A program made the translations under genes and the position numbers. Shown here piece after piece: positions 1-12,500 of a stretch of 64,000 nucleotides of DNA (within the stretch, counting starts at the first letter, position 1; each line of letters starts with the position of its first letter). The notes below the pieces were generated by a model. The model worked only from the letters and a program-made list of their open reading frames with translations, searched no databases and was not told the DNA's origin. This stretch comes from Strigamia acuminata (taxonomy: Eukaryota; Arthropoda; Chilopoda; Geophilomorpha; Linotaeniidae), in assembly GCA_949358305.1 (NCBI GenBank), contig OX442314.1:25839118-25903117 (forward strand), read 5' to 3'.

Positions 1-210
1 ACTCTGTCGCAGTCGATTAGAGCGACACGGGAGTCGGTGGCGGCGGTGGCAAGGGTCGCCGCGTCGGCCAACGGCACTGACCACAACGTCGTGGCCGGCA
101 TTGAAGAGGCTCTCGATGCCGCCGTAGCCTCATTTGAAGCAGCCGAGGAGGTGCGACGGGCAACTCTGTTCGCGGCCGAGATGACAACTCGCCACTTCAA
201 TTTTATTTAA
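1..210 (+). CDS. 3' end of an Ala-rich, probably helical protein (partial)
   Basis: The frame is open from base 1 to a TAA at 208-210, giving 69 codons with no start inside the window. The composition is strongly biased to Ala, Glu, Val and Arg, as in VAAVARVAASAN and EEALDAAVASFEAAEEVRRA, which suggests an amphipathic or coiled-coil helix. GC content is high and falls abruptly right after the stop into an A-rich stretch (a run of about 28 A from 219), which is the coding/non-coding contrast seen throughout this window. I recognise no family. It could be the last exon of a gene whose body lies to the left. Confidence 0.5.
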   Translation, partial: TLSQSIRATRESVAAVARVAASANGTDHNVVAGIEEALDAAVASFEAAEEVRRATLFAAEMTTRHFNFI

Positions 211-250
<40 letters not shown>

Positions 251-1070
251 TCTCAATTTTTAAATTTTAAATTTTCCATGTTCACTCATTTGTAATTTTC
301 CATTTTCCATGTTAATTTTTAATTTTTTTTTTTTCCTTTTTTTTTGTAAACAACTTGTTTTTATATATATATATATATTTCTTTATTTTTTTGTGAATAA
401 ATCATTTTTAATTTTTCAAATCATATTTAATCATTAAAACTCGTTTGTAATTAACATGCACATGTTAAATTATCTATCGATTATTTTTTTAAATCAATAT
501 TGTTAAAATTCAGCATTAAATAAACAAACATAACATAACATCTTTTATACCAGACTAATCGAGATTCAAACAAACAAACAAACACGCAAATATTAAATGC
601 TATCACACCAAAACTAAAATAAAACTGCAAGTTGTAAACTCAGAAAAATATAAATTATTATTTTTTATCAGAAGTATTAAATATAAGCAAAAAAAAAAAA
701 ATAGTTTCGATCCGGAAAACTGTTTGAAATCTAATAAAATTAAAAAAAAAAAAAAAAAAAAAAACAAACAAGCACAAAAAGAAATAAAATCGGTGTGTTT
801 TAAACGCAGAACCATGCTTGATTGTTAAAAAGAACAACACCGTAATCAAAAACAACACCAAGAACACCGAAATTATTGTCAGATTAGTAATTCGCTGTGA
901 ATGACCGTTGATTGTTTTGGAACGCTGTCCGCAATTTTTAGCGTTTCTCCGCGCGGACGTGAAGAGGGCGCCACTCGTGTGACCGAAACAACGACGACAC
1001 CAAACACACTGACGTCGAGAATTCGAGTAGCTTCGCTGTTTTGTCAGAGTCCACTCGAACCAGACTCGAC
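211..1070. other. AT-rich intergenic stretch, no gene seen
   Basis: This stretch holds homopolymer A and T runs (219-247, 319-345, 741-765), short TA and TTAA repeats and AAAC repeats near 570. Base composition turns GC-richer from about 900, but open frames there are short and carry no splice-consistent partner. I see no RNA gene or mobile element end. Confidence 0.5.
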
Positions 1071-1075
1071 GTGGA

Positions 1076-1165
1076 CGAGGCTGCCACATTCCACGTGTGC
1101 GAGAGAAGACATCGTTGTGATTGGGGGTGCCGAAAAATGATGCGCTCGAACAACGAACAACACGA
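1076..1165 (+). pseudogene. Degenerate C-terminal fragment of a type II thymidine kinase
   Basis: The translation of 1104-1136 reads EDIVVIGGAEK, which matches the intact kinase on the minus strand at 30525-31082 (EDVVVIGGAEK, its residues 159-169). Nucleotide similarity to that gene runs over roughly 40 bases with only a few changes. An in-frame TGA follows at once where the kinase has Tyr, and upstream only a weak EAA..F remnant is recognisable. The expected CxxC zinc ligands on both sides are lost. I read it as a relic of a second, decayed kinase copy. A chance match is unlikely given the length of the shared block. Confidence 0.6.
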
Positions 1166-1294
1166 TTGCGTCGCTATCAAACACCGACGTGCCCATTTGT
1201 CTGTAAAAAAAAGAACGAGTTTTAAAGGAGTGAAATAAATTAAAATTAAATTTGAAACATGTATTCGTACATTTGAGGAGCAGATTAGGCGAAT

Positions 1295-2264
1295 TCACTT
1301 TTTCTTTCCGGCGCTCGACTTTCCCTTTCCTTTCCTCTTTCTCTTGCTCCTTGCCCGTTTCTCTTTCTCCTTCCTCGCCAGTTTCTTTTCTTCGTCTTCG
1401 TCCTCATCACTTTCCGCATCGTCCTCAAATTCAGAGTTTCTGTAATCTTCGTCGTCTTCTTTTTCCTCTTCACACCTTTCGCCTGTTTCACGCTCTTCTT
1501 CCCGGCGTCTCTTTTCTTCACACCCGTCGTTCTCGGGCTCGTCGACGACAACAAACCTCTCCTTCATCAGCACCTCATCACCGAACGAGAAATCTTTATT
1601 CTGCAAATAAAACGGGAAAATCAATATCTGAAAAGTGTCGACGTAGACGCGCGCGGTAGATTCACTCACCAACATGTCGTTCCATTGGTTTAACATCCCC
1701 AGCATCCGGAGTAAGTGGGTCTTGATGTCGGGATCGTCCCAATACTAAAAAAAAATAAAAAATAAAAAAAATATATACATAAATAAATAAATAAAAATAA
1801 AAATAAAAATAAAAATATATATACTTGTTCCGCCTGAACCTGAGCCCGTATCGTAAAGAGCAGGATAGTAAGCGAATGGATGGAGAACCGCATGCTCCCG
1901 TCGCGAAAGATTTTCATTTCGTGGCTAGCGTCCCAATAGTTGGGATCGTTGTTGGGTTCGCTGCCCCCTTCCGCAACGGGAACCACCCTCGATCGCAACA
2001 CCCGTTCCTCTTCCTGCGCATCGCCTCGTTGAAAAGATGATGAACGTGACGCCGAATCACCGTCGTTGTCGTCGTCGTCGTCGTCGTTGTCTCCGACGCG
2101 CTCTCCCTCTCCCTCTCCCATCCCCGGTGCCCATGCAATGCGATATCTGTGTTTGACCAACCAGTGGTCCTCTAGTCGGTCAACCACAGGCCTCGCAATG
2201 CAGAATGGGCACCGTTTCAGGGCCTTGTGTATTTTTTTCAACTTCTAGGAAACAGAGGAAAAAA

Positions 2265-2295
<31 letters not shown>

Positions 2296-3319
2296 AACGA
2301 ATCGACTAATTGATTAAATACCCACCGGCAACAGGAGATCGGGTCTACGCGAATAGTCCCGCAGATGCTTCCTGACTCTCTTGGAGATTTCATCCTCGCG
2401 CTTAACTGCGTCTAGGTGGTGATGTTGGCGCCAATGGCGGTACGCGTCCTCGCTAAAACGCCCGTATTTCGACACCCCTAAGGTACGCGGGAGAGGAAAG
2501 GAAAAAAAAAAAAATAAAAAAAAAAATAAAAATTAGACAAAAAATAAACAAACAAATAAACAAATGTATGTTTCTCATTACCCGGTTGTTTGGCGCACAG
2601 AGCACAATAGAACGACTTCCCGCCCTCTGTCCGGAGTTTTTCTCCCTTCTTTCCTTTCCCTCCACCCTGGCGTCGTTGCCGTGTTGGCACCGCCCCCGTC
2701 TCCACCTCCCCCACCTTCCGGAGCACCCATTCCTGAAATTCTCCAAACCGTCGATCCAACTCCATCGAAAAGTTGGACGGAAGGTTGGACGGAAGCCCAC
2801 TCGGTCCTGCCCTGCCAGACGGCACCACCGAGCCCTGGGATGCAGATGCCTTTCGTATCTGAAAGAAATGGAAGGAACGATTGAACAAACGATCAAAGAC
2901 AAATAGACCAGACAGGTTACCTTTTCCGTCGACCGCGTGACTCGAGTCTCCGACCTTTTCGACGCGGGTTCCCATGACGGTGATGCGGGCCGCTTCGACG
3001 CGGATCTTCGCGGCTTGGCGATGACACGCGCCAGTTGCTGTTCTTGCGGCGGCGGGGGGGCGATGGGCGCAGATGGTGGCACGGTGAAACACGGCGTCGA
3101 CATAACCGGGCACGGCGCCGACACGATAGGACGTGGCATTGGTGTGAGGATCGGCAATTGCAGCCGTTCCAACCTCACGACGGGGCACATTAAAGGCATT
3201 TTGCCTAATGTCGCCGTTGGTTGAAGTGGTGGCGACCGCGGCGGTGACAGGTCTGGTGACGACGGGACCGTCACAACGCTTGGCATCGTCCAAGTGCACC
3301 CTGATGTGCTGGGCAACGA
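1295..3319 (-). CDS. Two-finger C2H2-like nuclear protein, six exons (5' end not found)
   Basis: Six exons read in order on the minus strand join in phase: 3319-2921, 2858-2582, 2477-2326, 2244-1825, 1744-1670 and 1600-1295. All have AG acceptors and GT donors, giving about 540 residues. The first exon is Pro-rich and ends in a basic RSASKRP region. The second and third together form a finger: CALC at the exon end, then FSEDAYRHWRQHH. The fourth begins with a second finger, CPFCIARP...HWLVKH, followed by an Asp run. The last exon is acidic and ends in a Lys/Arg tail (KRKRKGKGK), which looks like a nuclear localisation signal. A nucleic-acid-binding nuclear role is inference. No starting ATG is visible upstream, so a 5' exon is missing. 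A short paralogue lies at 38940-39739. Confidence 0.7.
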
Positions 3320-3512
3320 CTGGAGAAAAAAAAAAAATAAATAAATGAATAAACGAACAAACAGACGGGCAAATAAATATACGATATTGCACGTCGAATC
3401 CAAGTTTGTGCGCGGGTCGGATTCATACGATCAATCCGCTCAATGCGCGCGCGGCAAATTAAATTTGCAGGTTAAATTATAGTGCGCGCGCGGGAATTAT
3501 TAATTTACGTCA

Positions 3513-3563
3513 AATCAACGTGATCGCTTTTCAATTTCAAATTGGAACGCGATCACGTTGATT
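3513..3563. repeat. 51-bp near-perfect palindrome
   Basis: The arm AATCAACGTGATCGC with its TTTTCAATTT extension pairs with AAATTGGAACGCGATCACGTTGATT, with only two or three mismatches and almost no loop. It lies between the stop of the acidic-repeat gene (3586) and the upstream side of the two-finger gene, both on the minus strand. It could be a small inverted-repeat insertion or a regulatory hairpin; the sequence does not decide. Confidence 0.6.
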
Positions 3564-3585
3564 GTCAAAATAAAATGGTCAGTTA

Positions 3586-6500
3586 CTACGTTACCTCGAA
3601 TACTTCCTTTTCCACCTTCTCAACGGTCTTCCGTTTCTTTTTCGCACCCCCTTTCCTCACACACGTCCTCTTCTTCGGTGCCGTCGCCGTCTCCTTCTCC
3701 TTTTCCTTCTCCTCCACTGCCTCTTCCACCGCCGTTTCCTTCCACGTCTCCTTCTCCTTTTCCAACTCCACCTCCATCTCCGGCCACACTATTCCCATCT
3801 CCTCCACTGTCTCTTCCACCACCGTCTCTTCCACCGCCTTCTCCTTTTCCACCTCCTTCCCCGACACAGTCTCTTCCACCGCCTTCTCCTTCTCCGTCTC
3901 CGACACAGTCTCTTCCACCGCCATCTCCTTTTCCACCTCCTTCCCCGACACAGTCTCTTCCACCGCCTTCTCCTTCTCCGTCCCCGACACAGTCTCTTCC
4001 ACCGCCTTCTCCTTCTCCGTCTCCGACACAGTCTCTTCCACCGCCTTCTCCTTCTCCGTCTCCGACACAGTCTCTTCCACCGCCATCTCCTTTTCCACCT
4101 CCTTCCCCGACACAGTCTCTTCCATCGCCTTCTCCTTCTCCGTCCCCGACACAGTCTCTTCCACCGCCTTCTTCTTCTCCGTCTCCGACACAGTCTCTTC
4201 CGCCGCCCTCGCCTTCCCCACCTCCTCCACGATCTCATCCACAACCCCCCCCACAATCTCATCCGCCGTCCCATCCGTTTCTCTAAAAAAAAAAAATAAA
4301 TAAATAAATTGTGAGACGTTGCGTGCAAGACCCGAAGAGCGCGTGGAACTCACGTTTGTGGCAGGCTCGATGACCACACGGAATGCCCCGTGCTTTGGGA
4401 TAGGTCCAAGGCACCGTCGTCGTTGGGTCCGTCCTGGTAAGAAACGAGTAAATATAATTACAAACGTGTGCATAATTAAAAAATAAATAAATAAATAAAT
4501 AAATAAATAAAAATAAAAAAAGGGGGCCAAAAAGACGCCCACAATTAAAATGACTAACTTGTAGTAAAAAAAAAGAAAAGGAAAAAATTAACCAATAAAT
4601 GAATTAAATTTAAATAGACCCTGACGTTAAATGTGTCGGTAAAGAGCACGCATTTGATGTGCGCGCCTAACTCGAGATGACGCGCGTTGGTTGGTCGTTT
4701 TCACATTTCGTCTGCGCCGATCGTGTCGGAAACATGAGAGTCAAGAACACTCTTGTAAACTCGACTTTGATTCTTTAGCCTACCGTTGCAGTTGCGGGTT
4801 CATGGTCCGGTGCCCCGGAAGACGACGCGATGCATTGTGCGACTCGAAACAAGACGGTCGACATGACTTCGGACGCGGCCTGACAGGAAACAAACAAATA
4901 TGAATATTCAAACGGATTGAAAAGAAAAAGAAACAAAACAGAAAAAAAAATGCATATACTGTATACAGTATATCTGTGATTACTCTGCGGGTCTTTAATA
5001 GCGCGCGGGACCATTTATTTTTAAATAGCGCACGGGTGCGCTATTTACAGATAAACGGTATCCTCGATTTGTACACGTGTCTTCGGTGGGACAATTTTAG
5101 TTCACGAATAACGCGCGCGGGCCTCTGATCGTACACATGAGAAAATTTGTCCCCAGATAGCGTGTGGATGCACTATTTGGAGATATACGGTGTATAATTT
5201 CTATTTTTCTAATTCTAATTCACTCACCGTCCCTGCATCTCCAACGATGGCCTCCATTATTGCCCGCCTCTCTATCAGCCTATCCACCCGCCTCTCCACC
5301 ACCCTCTCCACCAGCCTTTCGTGGTACAACACCACCCTGGACTCGGAGGGTTGAGACTCGCTGAATTCCGTGTCTTGGGATTCCTCCAGCATCGGCTCTG
5401 TTGGTTGCGATTGCGAGTCGTCCAGAATCGACTCCACTGGACGTCGTCGAGATGTGTCCATTGTGGCCTGATTAAAAACGAGCAAATATAATAAATAAAA
5501 AAATAAAAATAAAAACAAAAAATAAAAATAAAAATAAAAAAATGAATAAAAATAGAAAAAGAAAAAGAAAAATCAATTAAAAGAAAGAAAAAAAGGGGGG
5601 GGGGGGATGGGGGGGGGAGGGAAGGGAGCGGACACGTAAAACAAATCGAGACGCGGGGCGTCAAACGACAAAAAATTGGACGCGCGTGTTCGCGTATTTT
5701 CGCGCGCACAAACATGGGAGAATGGGTCACAATTGCGTCGATCGCGCCAGAACCAGCAACGAAAGCTTATCCTCGCAAAATTAATTTTGATTATGGGCCA
5801 ATTCTTTCACTCACCGCCGTCGACGCTTCCACAGTGACCAACCTCTCGTCCACGTGCGGTTCCGTGTCCTGGAACGATACGAATGTGTATGAATAAATCA
5901 GCGTTTAAAAAATAAATAAATAAAATAAAATAAAACAAAGAAAGTTTAGAAAAATGGAAAATAGCGGGTCCGTACCCCGGACCGTGCCCATTTCCACGCG
6001 GATATTAGAATTTATTCCTATCCCGACGTGGCCCCTCTCCACGGATCTCAGATTTAATTGTCGGAAGAAAAATTTGATCACTACTTTGCAATTGGCATTC
6101 GATGCTGTTAAATGGTTGGAGAATCGGGACCGTTTGTCATTGCTTAAAATTGGCACAGATAAGAGATCGCGCATAAATGGGACAAAAAAATTAAATTTAA
6201 AAAAATGAAATTTTTACACGTGATATGAATCAATTTTTAATGTCCGCGCGGAAATAAATAAATTATTTTCTATTTTTATTTCGCGAATTAGGCAGAAATA
6301 TTTATTTATTTATGTGTTTGTTTATCTATTTTTCATCAATAATAATAATAATAATAATATTGTTAATCGTTGTGACGGTTTACAATGGCTATAAATGCCT
6401 ATTTTCTTAGAAAGAAGCGCTGTTGCGCCATTATCATGATATCTCGAAGATATTCTGTGTAAAACTGATAAATGTCTGGAATAAAGTTATTTATGATGTT

Positions 6501-9500
6501 TCAAATACAAAGATGTTCGTTTATTAAGAATAAACACTCATTCCTACTTGATATCAAAGGATTCCGGCCGAATCACGAAGAGTCGTCTGCTAAAACCGCA
6601 TTTGTCAATGCGCAATGTTGCCACAAGATGGCGCGATTACGATTTAGCGGCAAATTCAAGATATGAATATAAAACATGTAAATAAATATAAAACTATATT
6701 TACTAGAATGAAACGAAGCTTTGTGAACATTAATATAAAGATATATTAATGTCTTGTGATGTTAAATACAATGTAACTTCCATTTTCTGCGGGACAGGAC
6801 ATTTGGTGATCAATCGATCAACCAATAGATCTGATTGGTGGATCCATTTCCGGTCCTGGGTATCCAGTTCCGGTTGTGGTGAGAATTAGCACATTGTTCC
6901 TCCGTATCCACTTCCGGTGATACGGGATTGGAGGGATTCGTGGAACCCATGTTCCAATTGGATAACTGGATTAATCCTTAATCCAGTCAGGTTATATAAA
7001 CCCAAACAACCGGCCATTCTGCAGCTCTGTTTGATTATTTTCTGTTTGGTATTGTTACTTAAGAAATATGATTCGTTGTTCACGTAAAAAAACCTTTTGG
7101 TTCTTTGTTGATTTATTCGCAAAGAACCGTTGCATGATTCTACAGAATCATGCCACCGCCGGCAATTGAAGTCGAAGTGCTGGGATCATTATGTTGCATA
7201 AATGTTACAGTTTACGGTTGCGACGCCGAAGGAGAACCCGCCGTTGTGCAATTCAGTATCCTCCGGACAGGACCAAGTTGTCTTTTTCGGTATGAACGTA
7301 TTCCGTTACCACGAGTAGCATCGGTATTGTTGAGAATCGGTTCCTTCACCTGATGGTGCCAAAGCAGTCTGTTTTACAGTAACCACGAGTAGCACCAAGT
7401 GTTTGGCAAGCTGATTCTCATGGTATTCGATGCCAAAGCAGTCGGTCTATTATTAGTACCGCGAGAGATAAAACTGCTGTGCGGAGCCGCGAGCTATCGA
7501 CCCCTGTGTACGTGGTACCGTCAACCACTCGATGGACGACCGTGCTGCGACGCCGGGGACGCTTGATACCGTTCTGCATGGCAAGGCGTATATTCTAATC
7601 GATGGCAATTGTGTGTTGCGACGGGAAGCTTAATCTTCATTTTATTTATAACAGCAAAACTTAAACTCGACAACCAGTTGGACCAAAATCAAGTCAGAAG
7701 ACTTAATCTCATATTGAACTCAATATAACCGATAAGTTGACGACAACTTATTCCCGAAATATCTAAATAAGAATTCACAACGATATGAATTAAATATAAT
7801 TCATAAGTGGAATATTGATAAGTAAATGAATACATTTACTTACACCAATATCCTCCCAAAGTTGTGGCGGTGCAGACAAAGTCAACCGCAATGCTCAGAT
7901 CATTCGATTTATCGACGTGCGATAGTTTACACAGCGAACCAAGGAAACCAGCGAAGCCGTATCGGACTCCAGGACACAGCCATCCGGCTTAAGATGACAT
8001 CTATAATCAGGTCGAGCGATGGGGAAACCGCTCCCATATTCCAGACCCGTAGTGATATTATTCTAGGGCCAGTTGGCCAATTCTTTGTATAGTTTAATAG
8101 CTGATTTAACTTGCCAAATGTCGGCATTAGTCCTATGTATAATTTAGCCTTGATATTATTGTTTACCAACAATAAACTGTCTTGTATTTATCTCGTATTG
8201 TATTCACTGTTTATTTATTGCGATCTCTTCCCGGTACCATTGTTAAATGGGAGTTGTGGTCGTCACCGTCACACGTGGAGGTCCCACCGAGATTAGGTTG
8301 CAATTAAATTCGATTGAATTGCAACAGTGAATATTGGAGATAAATATTTAACTAAAAGATTTAAGTTAAAAATAGACAGATTAAATTTTCAGTTTATATT
8401 TCCATGTGAAGAAGTTAAACTGATGAAATAGAAATACGTAGTAGATTTTCCTTCATTATTTTCGTTTGAAGATTTTAGGGATTTCAAAGACTACCACCTA
8501 ATCTCACACGTGGAGGTCCCACCGAGATTAGGTTGCAATTAAATTCGATAGAATTGTAAAAGTGAATTTTGAGATAAATATTTAACTAAAAGATTTAGTT
8601 AAAAAACAGACAAGTTTCAAACCATGTTTATTTTCTTGAGAAACACCAAAACAGTCCTTTAACTAGGAATTTCGGAAGTTATAGACCTATCACACGATCA
8701 CTGAAATAGGTTGCAAATTAATTCGATCGAATTGCAAAAGCGAATCTTGAATCCGATATTAACTAAAAAATTTTAGTTAAAACAGACAAATAGATTTTCA
8801 GTTTATATTTTCATGTGAAAAGTTAAACTGACGAAATGGAAACGTTTAGTGAACTCTCTTTACTATTTTCGTTCGACAATTTAAGGAATACGAAGTATTT
8901 TAAATAAGAAATCAAAAAAGTTTCGAGTGAAATAAGAATACAGATATTTTTTTTCGAAGTTTGTTTTATTTCGAAAAGCTAAAAACATACAAGTTTAGAA
9001 GGCGGACTTCTTACGAATTTATCTTTCCACCTGAAAAGTTAAAACGAAGAAAACACCGCAACTATTTGGAAATATTTACAAGAAATTAAGTTTCTTGTAA
9101 CTGTACGTCGACACCGATAGCCAGCGACCACGCGCCATAGCAATACGCGTCGATCTCCGTATCAAACGCAGCAGGGAAGCTACTCAAACCTTCAACGCAA
9201 GGTGCGAACGAATGCTTGGAAATTATGGCGGACAACAGATAAAAGACAGCGGAGAAATGTTACAGAAGGTTCGTAGAGATTTATTTAAGTGTCGCGAACT
9301 AATTTTTCCACTGCCATCGGTACCAAAGATAATTTAGTTGTTGGAGAAAAACAACACACTCCATTTCGCAGAAAAGATTTGCAAATCGAAATGAATATTA
9401 CCTTTATTTGAAGGAATTAACTATTTTCACAAAAAGTACATTTTTTCCTTCGGGACAATGGAAATTAAGAAAATATAAAATGGCGGCGAATGAAGTTGCC

Positions 9501-12500
9501 GACCACATAGAATAGTATTTTTTACATTGAAAGTTACGAATCACGATAAACGCTTTCCCTCGGAAAAGTAAAAGGATTTCATTCAATCTTTCCTTTCGGA
9601 AATTTAACAGTGTTTTAAGTTTCCAACGATATTTGGGTCTCCCAAATTTTGAGAATTTCTAAATGAAATTTAGCTGTTTGAAAAACAACGAATATTTTTA
9701 GTAATCTAATCGGACATTTTCCCACATGATTTCTTAAAACCGGAATAACAAATCCATTTGTGGCTATGAACTTTGCCACATGAAATATTTACGGAGCGAA
9801 TATTTTTTGATTGGATTGAAGCTTTAAAATCAGATAGCTGATTTAAACGAAGAAAATAAGTTTCAAAGTAATTATTTTTCTTTCGGAAAAATCAAATAAA
9901 TCACCGCTGATGAAAAGTTGTATTTTTCCATTCGAAAAAACTAAGAATTGCACAAGATTTATCTTCTATTTTGAACATAGATTTTATTCGGAAAAGGAAA
10001 GATTCTAGATACATTATTTTTCTCTAAAAATTAAGAATTTAGTCAATTTTCCTAAAGGTTAATGGAATGTCATCATATATTTCGTTCGTAATTTACGTGT
10101 TAAAGTTTAATCAGAAAAACGATTGAATATGTTTTATTTGCGATAAGTAAAAGAAAGGTTCTTTAAAAATGGAATTTCGATGCAAATCCCACAGTAAAGG
10201 GAATGTTATGTGTGAGCAATTAACGAAAAGTTGGAATAACTTCATTTTATTTCATTCAAAAGTAGTTGTGAAAAATCAATTTCAAATATTTTTCAAAGAA
10301 AAATTATTTTTATCGGAAAAAAGTAATTTACATGTCCTCGCGCGGACCGAGTAGTAAACTGCTTAATTGTGACATCGATACTGTTATTGTGTCACGTGTT
10401 ATACGGAATTCCAAACCAGTGAATTACGAATTTTGGCGCGATAGGAATAGAAGTTTGACAGTGAAAGTTCTCCAGATTTGTCTTTTCATTTGAAAAGTTC
10501 AAATTGAGGAAATGCTGCAGCAGATGAAGGTATTTACGACAATTGAGATTTAAATATTCTTTCATTCAAAAGATAAAAGATCTCTGCAAAAACATCTCGT
10601 TATTAGAGATAAGGGGGACGAAAATTATTAAAACGAATAATCAAAGACACGTCCTTCGTAAATATCGCAAAGGAATAACTAATTGTGAAAACAATTGTCC
10701 GCTCAGGAAAAGTGGAATTTAGCTAGATATTTTCTTTCGAAAAATCAAAGCAATTGTCATCAAAAAAGAAAGATTTGATGAATAATTTTTACCCAAAAGT
10801 CTAAAGGATTGTCGAATAGTTTTCTCCCGAAAAACAAGTACACATTTGTACCAATAACTTTATCGTTTAAAGTAAAATTTCGAATATTTTCTTTTGGAAG
10901 ATTAGAGAATTAGATAATTTTTCTCGCAAAACAAATTTAAAGAATTTTAACGAATTTTTATTTGTTAAAAAAATTTGTTAAAAAAGGGGGAGATGGATGG
11001 TGAAAATTTATTTTTTCACACTCGAAAAATGGAATTTAAACCCGAAAAAGTAAAGACTTGGTCAAATTATTCTTCCTATTGGAAATGAATACACAATGTT
11101 GGGAATCGAAAATAGATTTCAATTACAAAGGAATGATTATTTGAACGATAATTGAATAAGAATAAGAAAAATTGAGAGTTTGAGAAAACTTTATTAAAAC
11201 TGTGGTTGTAATGATATTACACACTAAACGGAATAATCAAAGAAAAATATTTTTTGAAGAAAAGTTATTTAATTATTTGGATTGGTAAAAATCCCAAAGT
11301 TCAAGAAGATTGAAGTAAGTTTATTTTATTTTCATTTGAAAAATACAATATTTTACGAATGTCTTCCCGAAGGAATTTTATTTTATCGGTAAAATTGAAT
11401 CTCGAAGGGAACGGACTTAGTAGAGAACTACTAAATAGATGTAACGTCCTTTATACCATTGGCCGACACTAACATCCGCCAATCAGAAGTTGGGAGATCT
11501 AGGGATCCCCAGCCCCCTGCTATTAAAGGAGGACCAGATCAGATACTGATCATTCGCATCCAGACCAGACCAGAAGACGTGTTCCAGAGTCATCTTGACC
11601 ACGCCGTCCCGATTTCAGTCACGATTCGAATTTTGTGTGCCGTGTAACCTGCAAAAGCTAACACGTGTCAAACAAACGCGAAGTTTAATTTTATTTTGTC
11701 AAAAGTAAAGTTTAGAAGTGTTTCTTGTTGAAAAGTGTATTATATTCGTCTTCTTTATAAATTAAAGAATTAAAATCGTCAGATTTTGAATTTTTTTATG
11801 GCTCAAAAACCATTGAATATGATCGATCCAAAAGGAAATAATAAGCAGACAAACTTAAATTTAAGTTCTGTACCACTTGGCGATCAAACAGAAAAGATTC
11901 CCGATCATTTTACTCTGTATTGTAATCGTCATGGACTGGATAAAACCAAGTTTAAAAATATAATCGAAGCTTCAGACTATGTAAAAGCTAGGAACTGGCG
12001 AGATCGTACCCAATCTCAATCTTCACATCAAGATCCAGTACGGAATCCACAAACATACAGCCGAAACTTAGTGAATCAAGATTCTCATACTATGTTTCAA
12101 ACATCCAGTAGGGGATCTAAGTTAGAAAAGTTTAAACCACCTAATTCGGTAGATAAGGGGGAAGAGAATTATAAACCTAATAATTCTCGTCCAGAGAGTT
12201 CGTTAACTAACCAGTCGGTTGTTCAGAACAAATTAAAACTCGTTTACAATCGAGATCAGCTAATTTCAGTTCGATATGCTAATCCAGCTGAAGCACAACG
12301 ATATGTGGCTAGCCTTAATCTGTCGATTAACCTACCGCTATCAAAAGAATTGGGAACCGTAAACAAAAGTTTTGGGCCACCAATATCAACGCAAAGGAAA
12401 GATATTCGGACTCCAAACAAACATTTGCAGTCAAATAACGTACAACAACGTGCCCGATCGCCGATCACAAACTCATGTTTGCGGACGTATGATTTGTCTA

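Noticed and set aside
2921-3392. Second open frame through the first exon of the two-finger gene (AQHIRVHLDDAK...)
   Set aside because: It looks finger-like locally but ends in the wrong phase for the next exon, whereas the Pro-rich frame joins in phase 0.
4000-4286. Long overlapping Pro/Ser-rich plus-strand and Arg-rich minus-strand frames
   Set aside because: They are alternative frames of the 39/45-nt coding repeat. Only the acidic minus-strand frame joins in phase with neighbouring exons.
5954-6208. 84-codon plus-strand frame beginning MENSGS
   Set aside because: It lies in an intron of the minus-strand gene, has no recognisable motif and no splice partners. It is weakly plausible but not supported.
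6472-8296. Several 60-90 codon frames in the LTRs
   Set aside because: They appear identically in both LTRs only because the LTRs are copies; they show no domain or codon signal.
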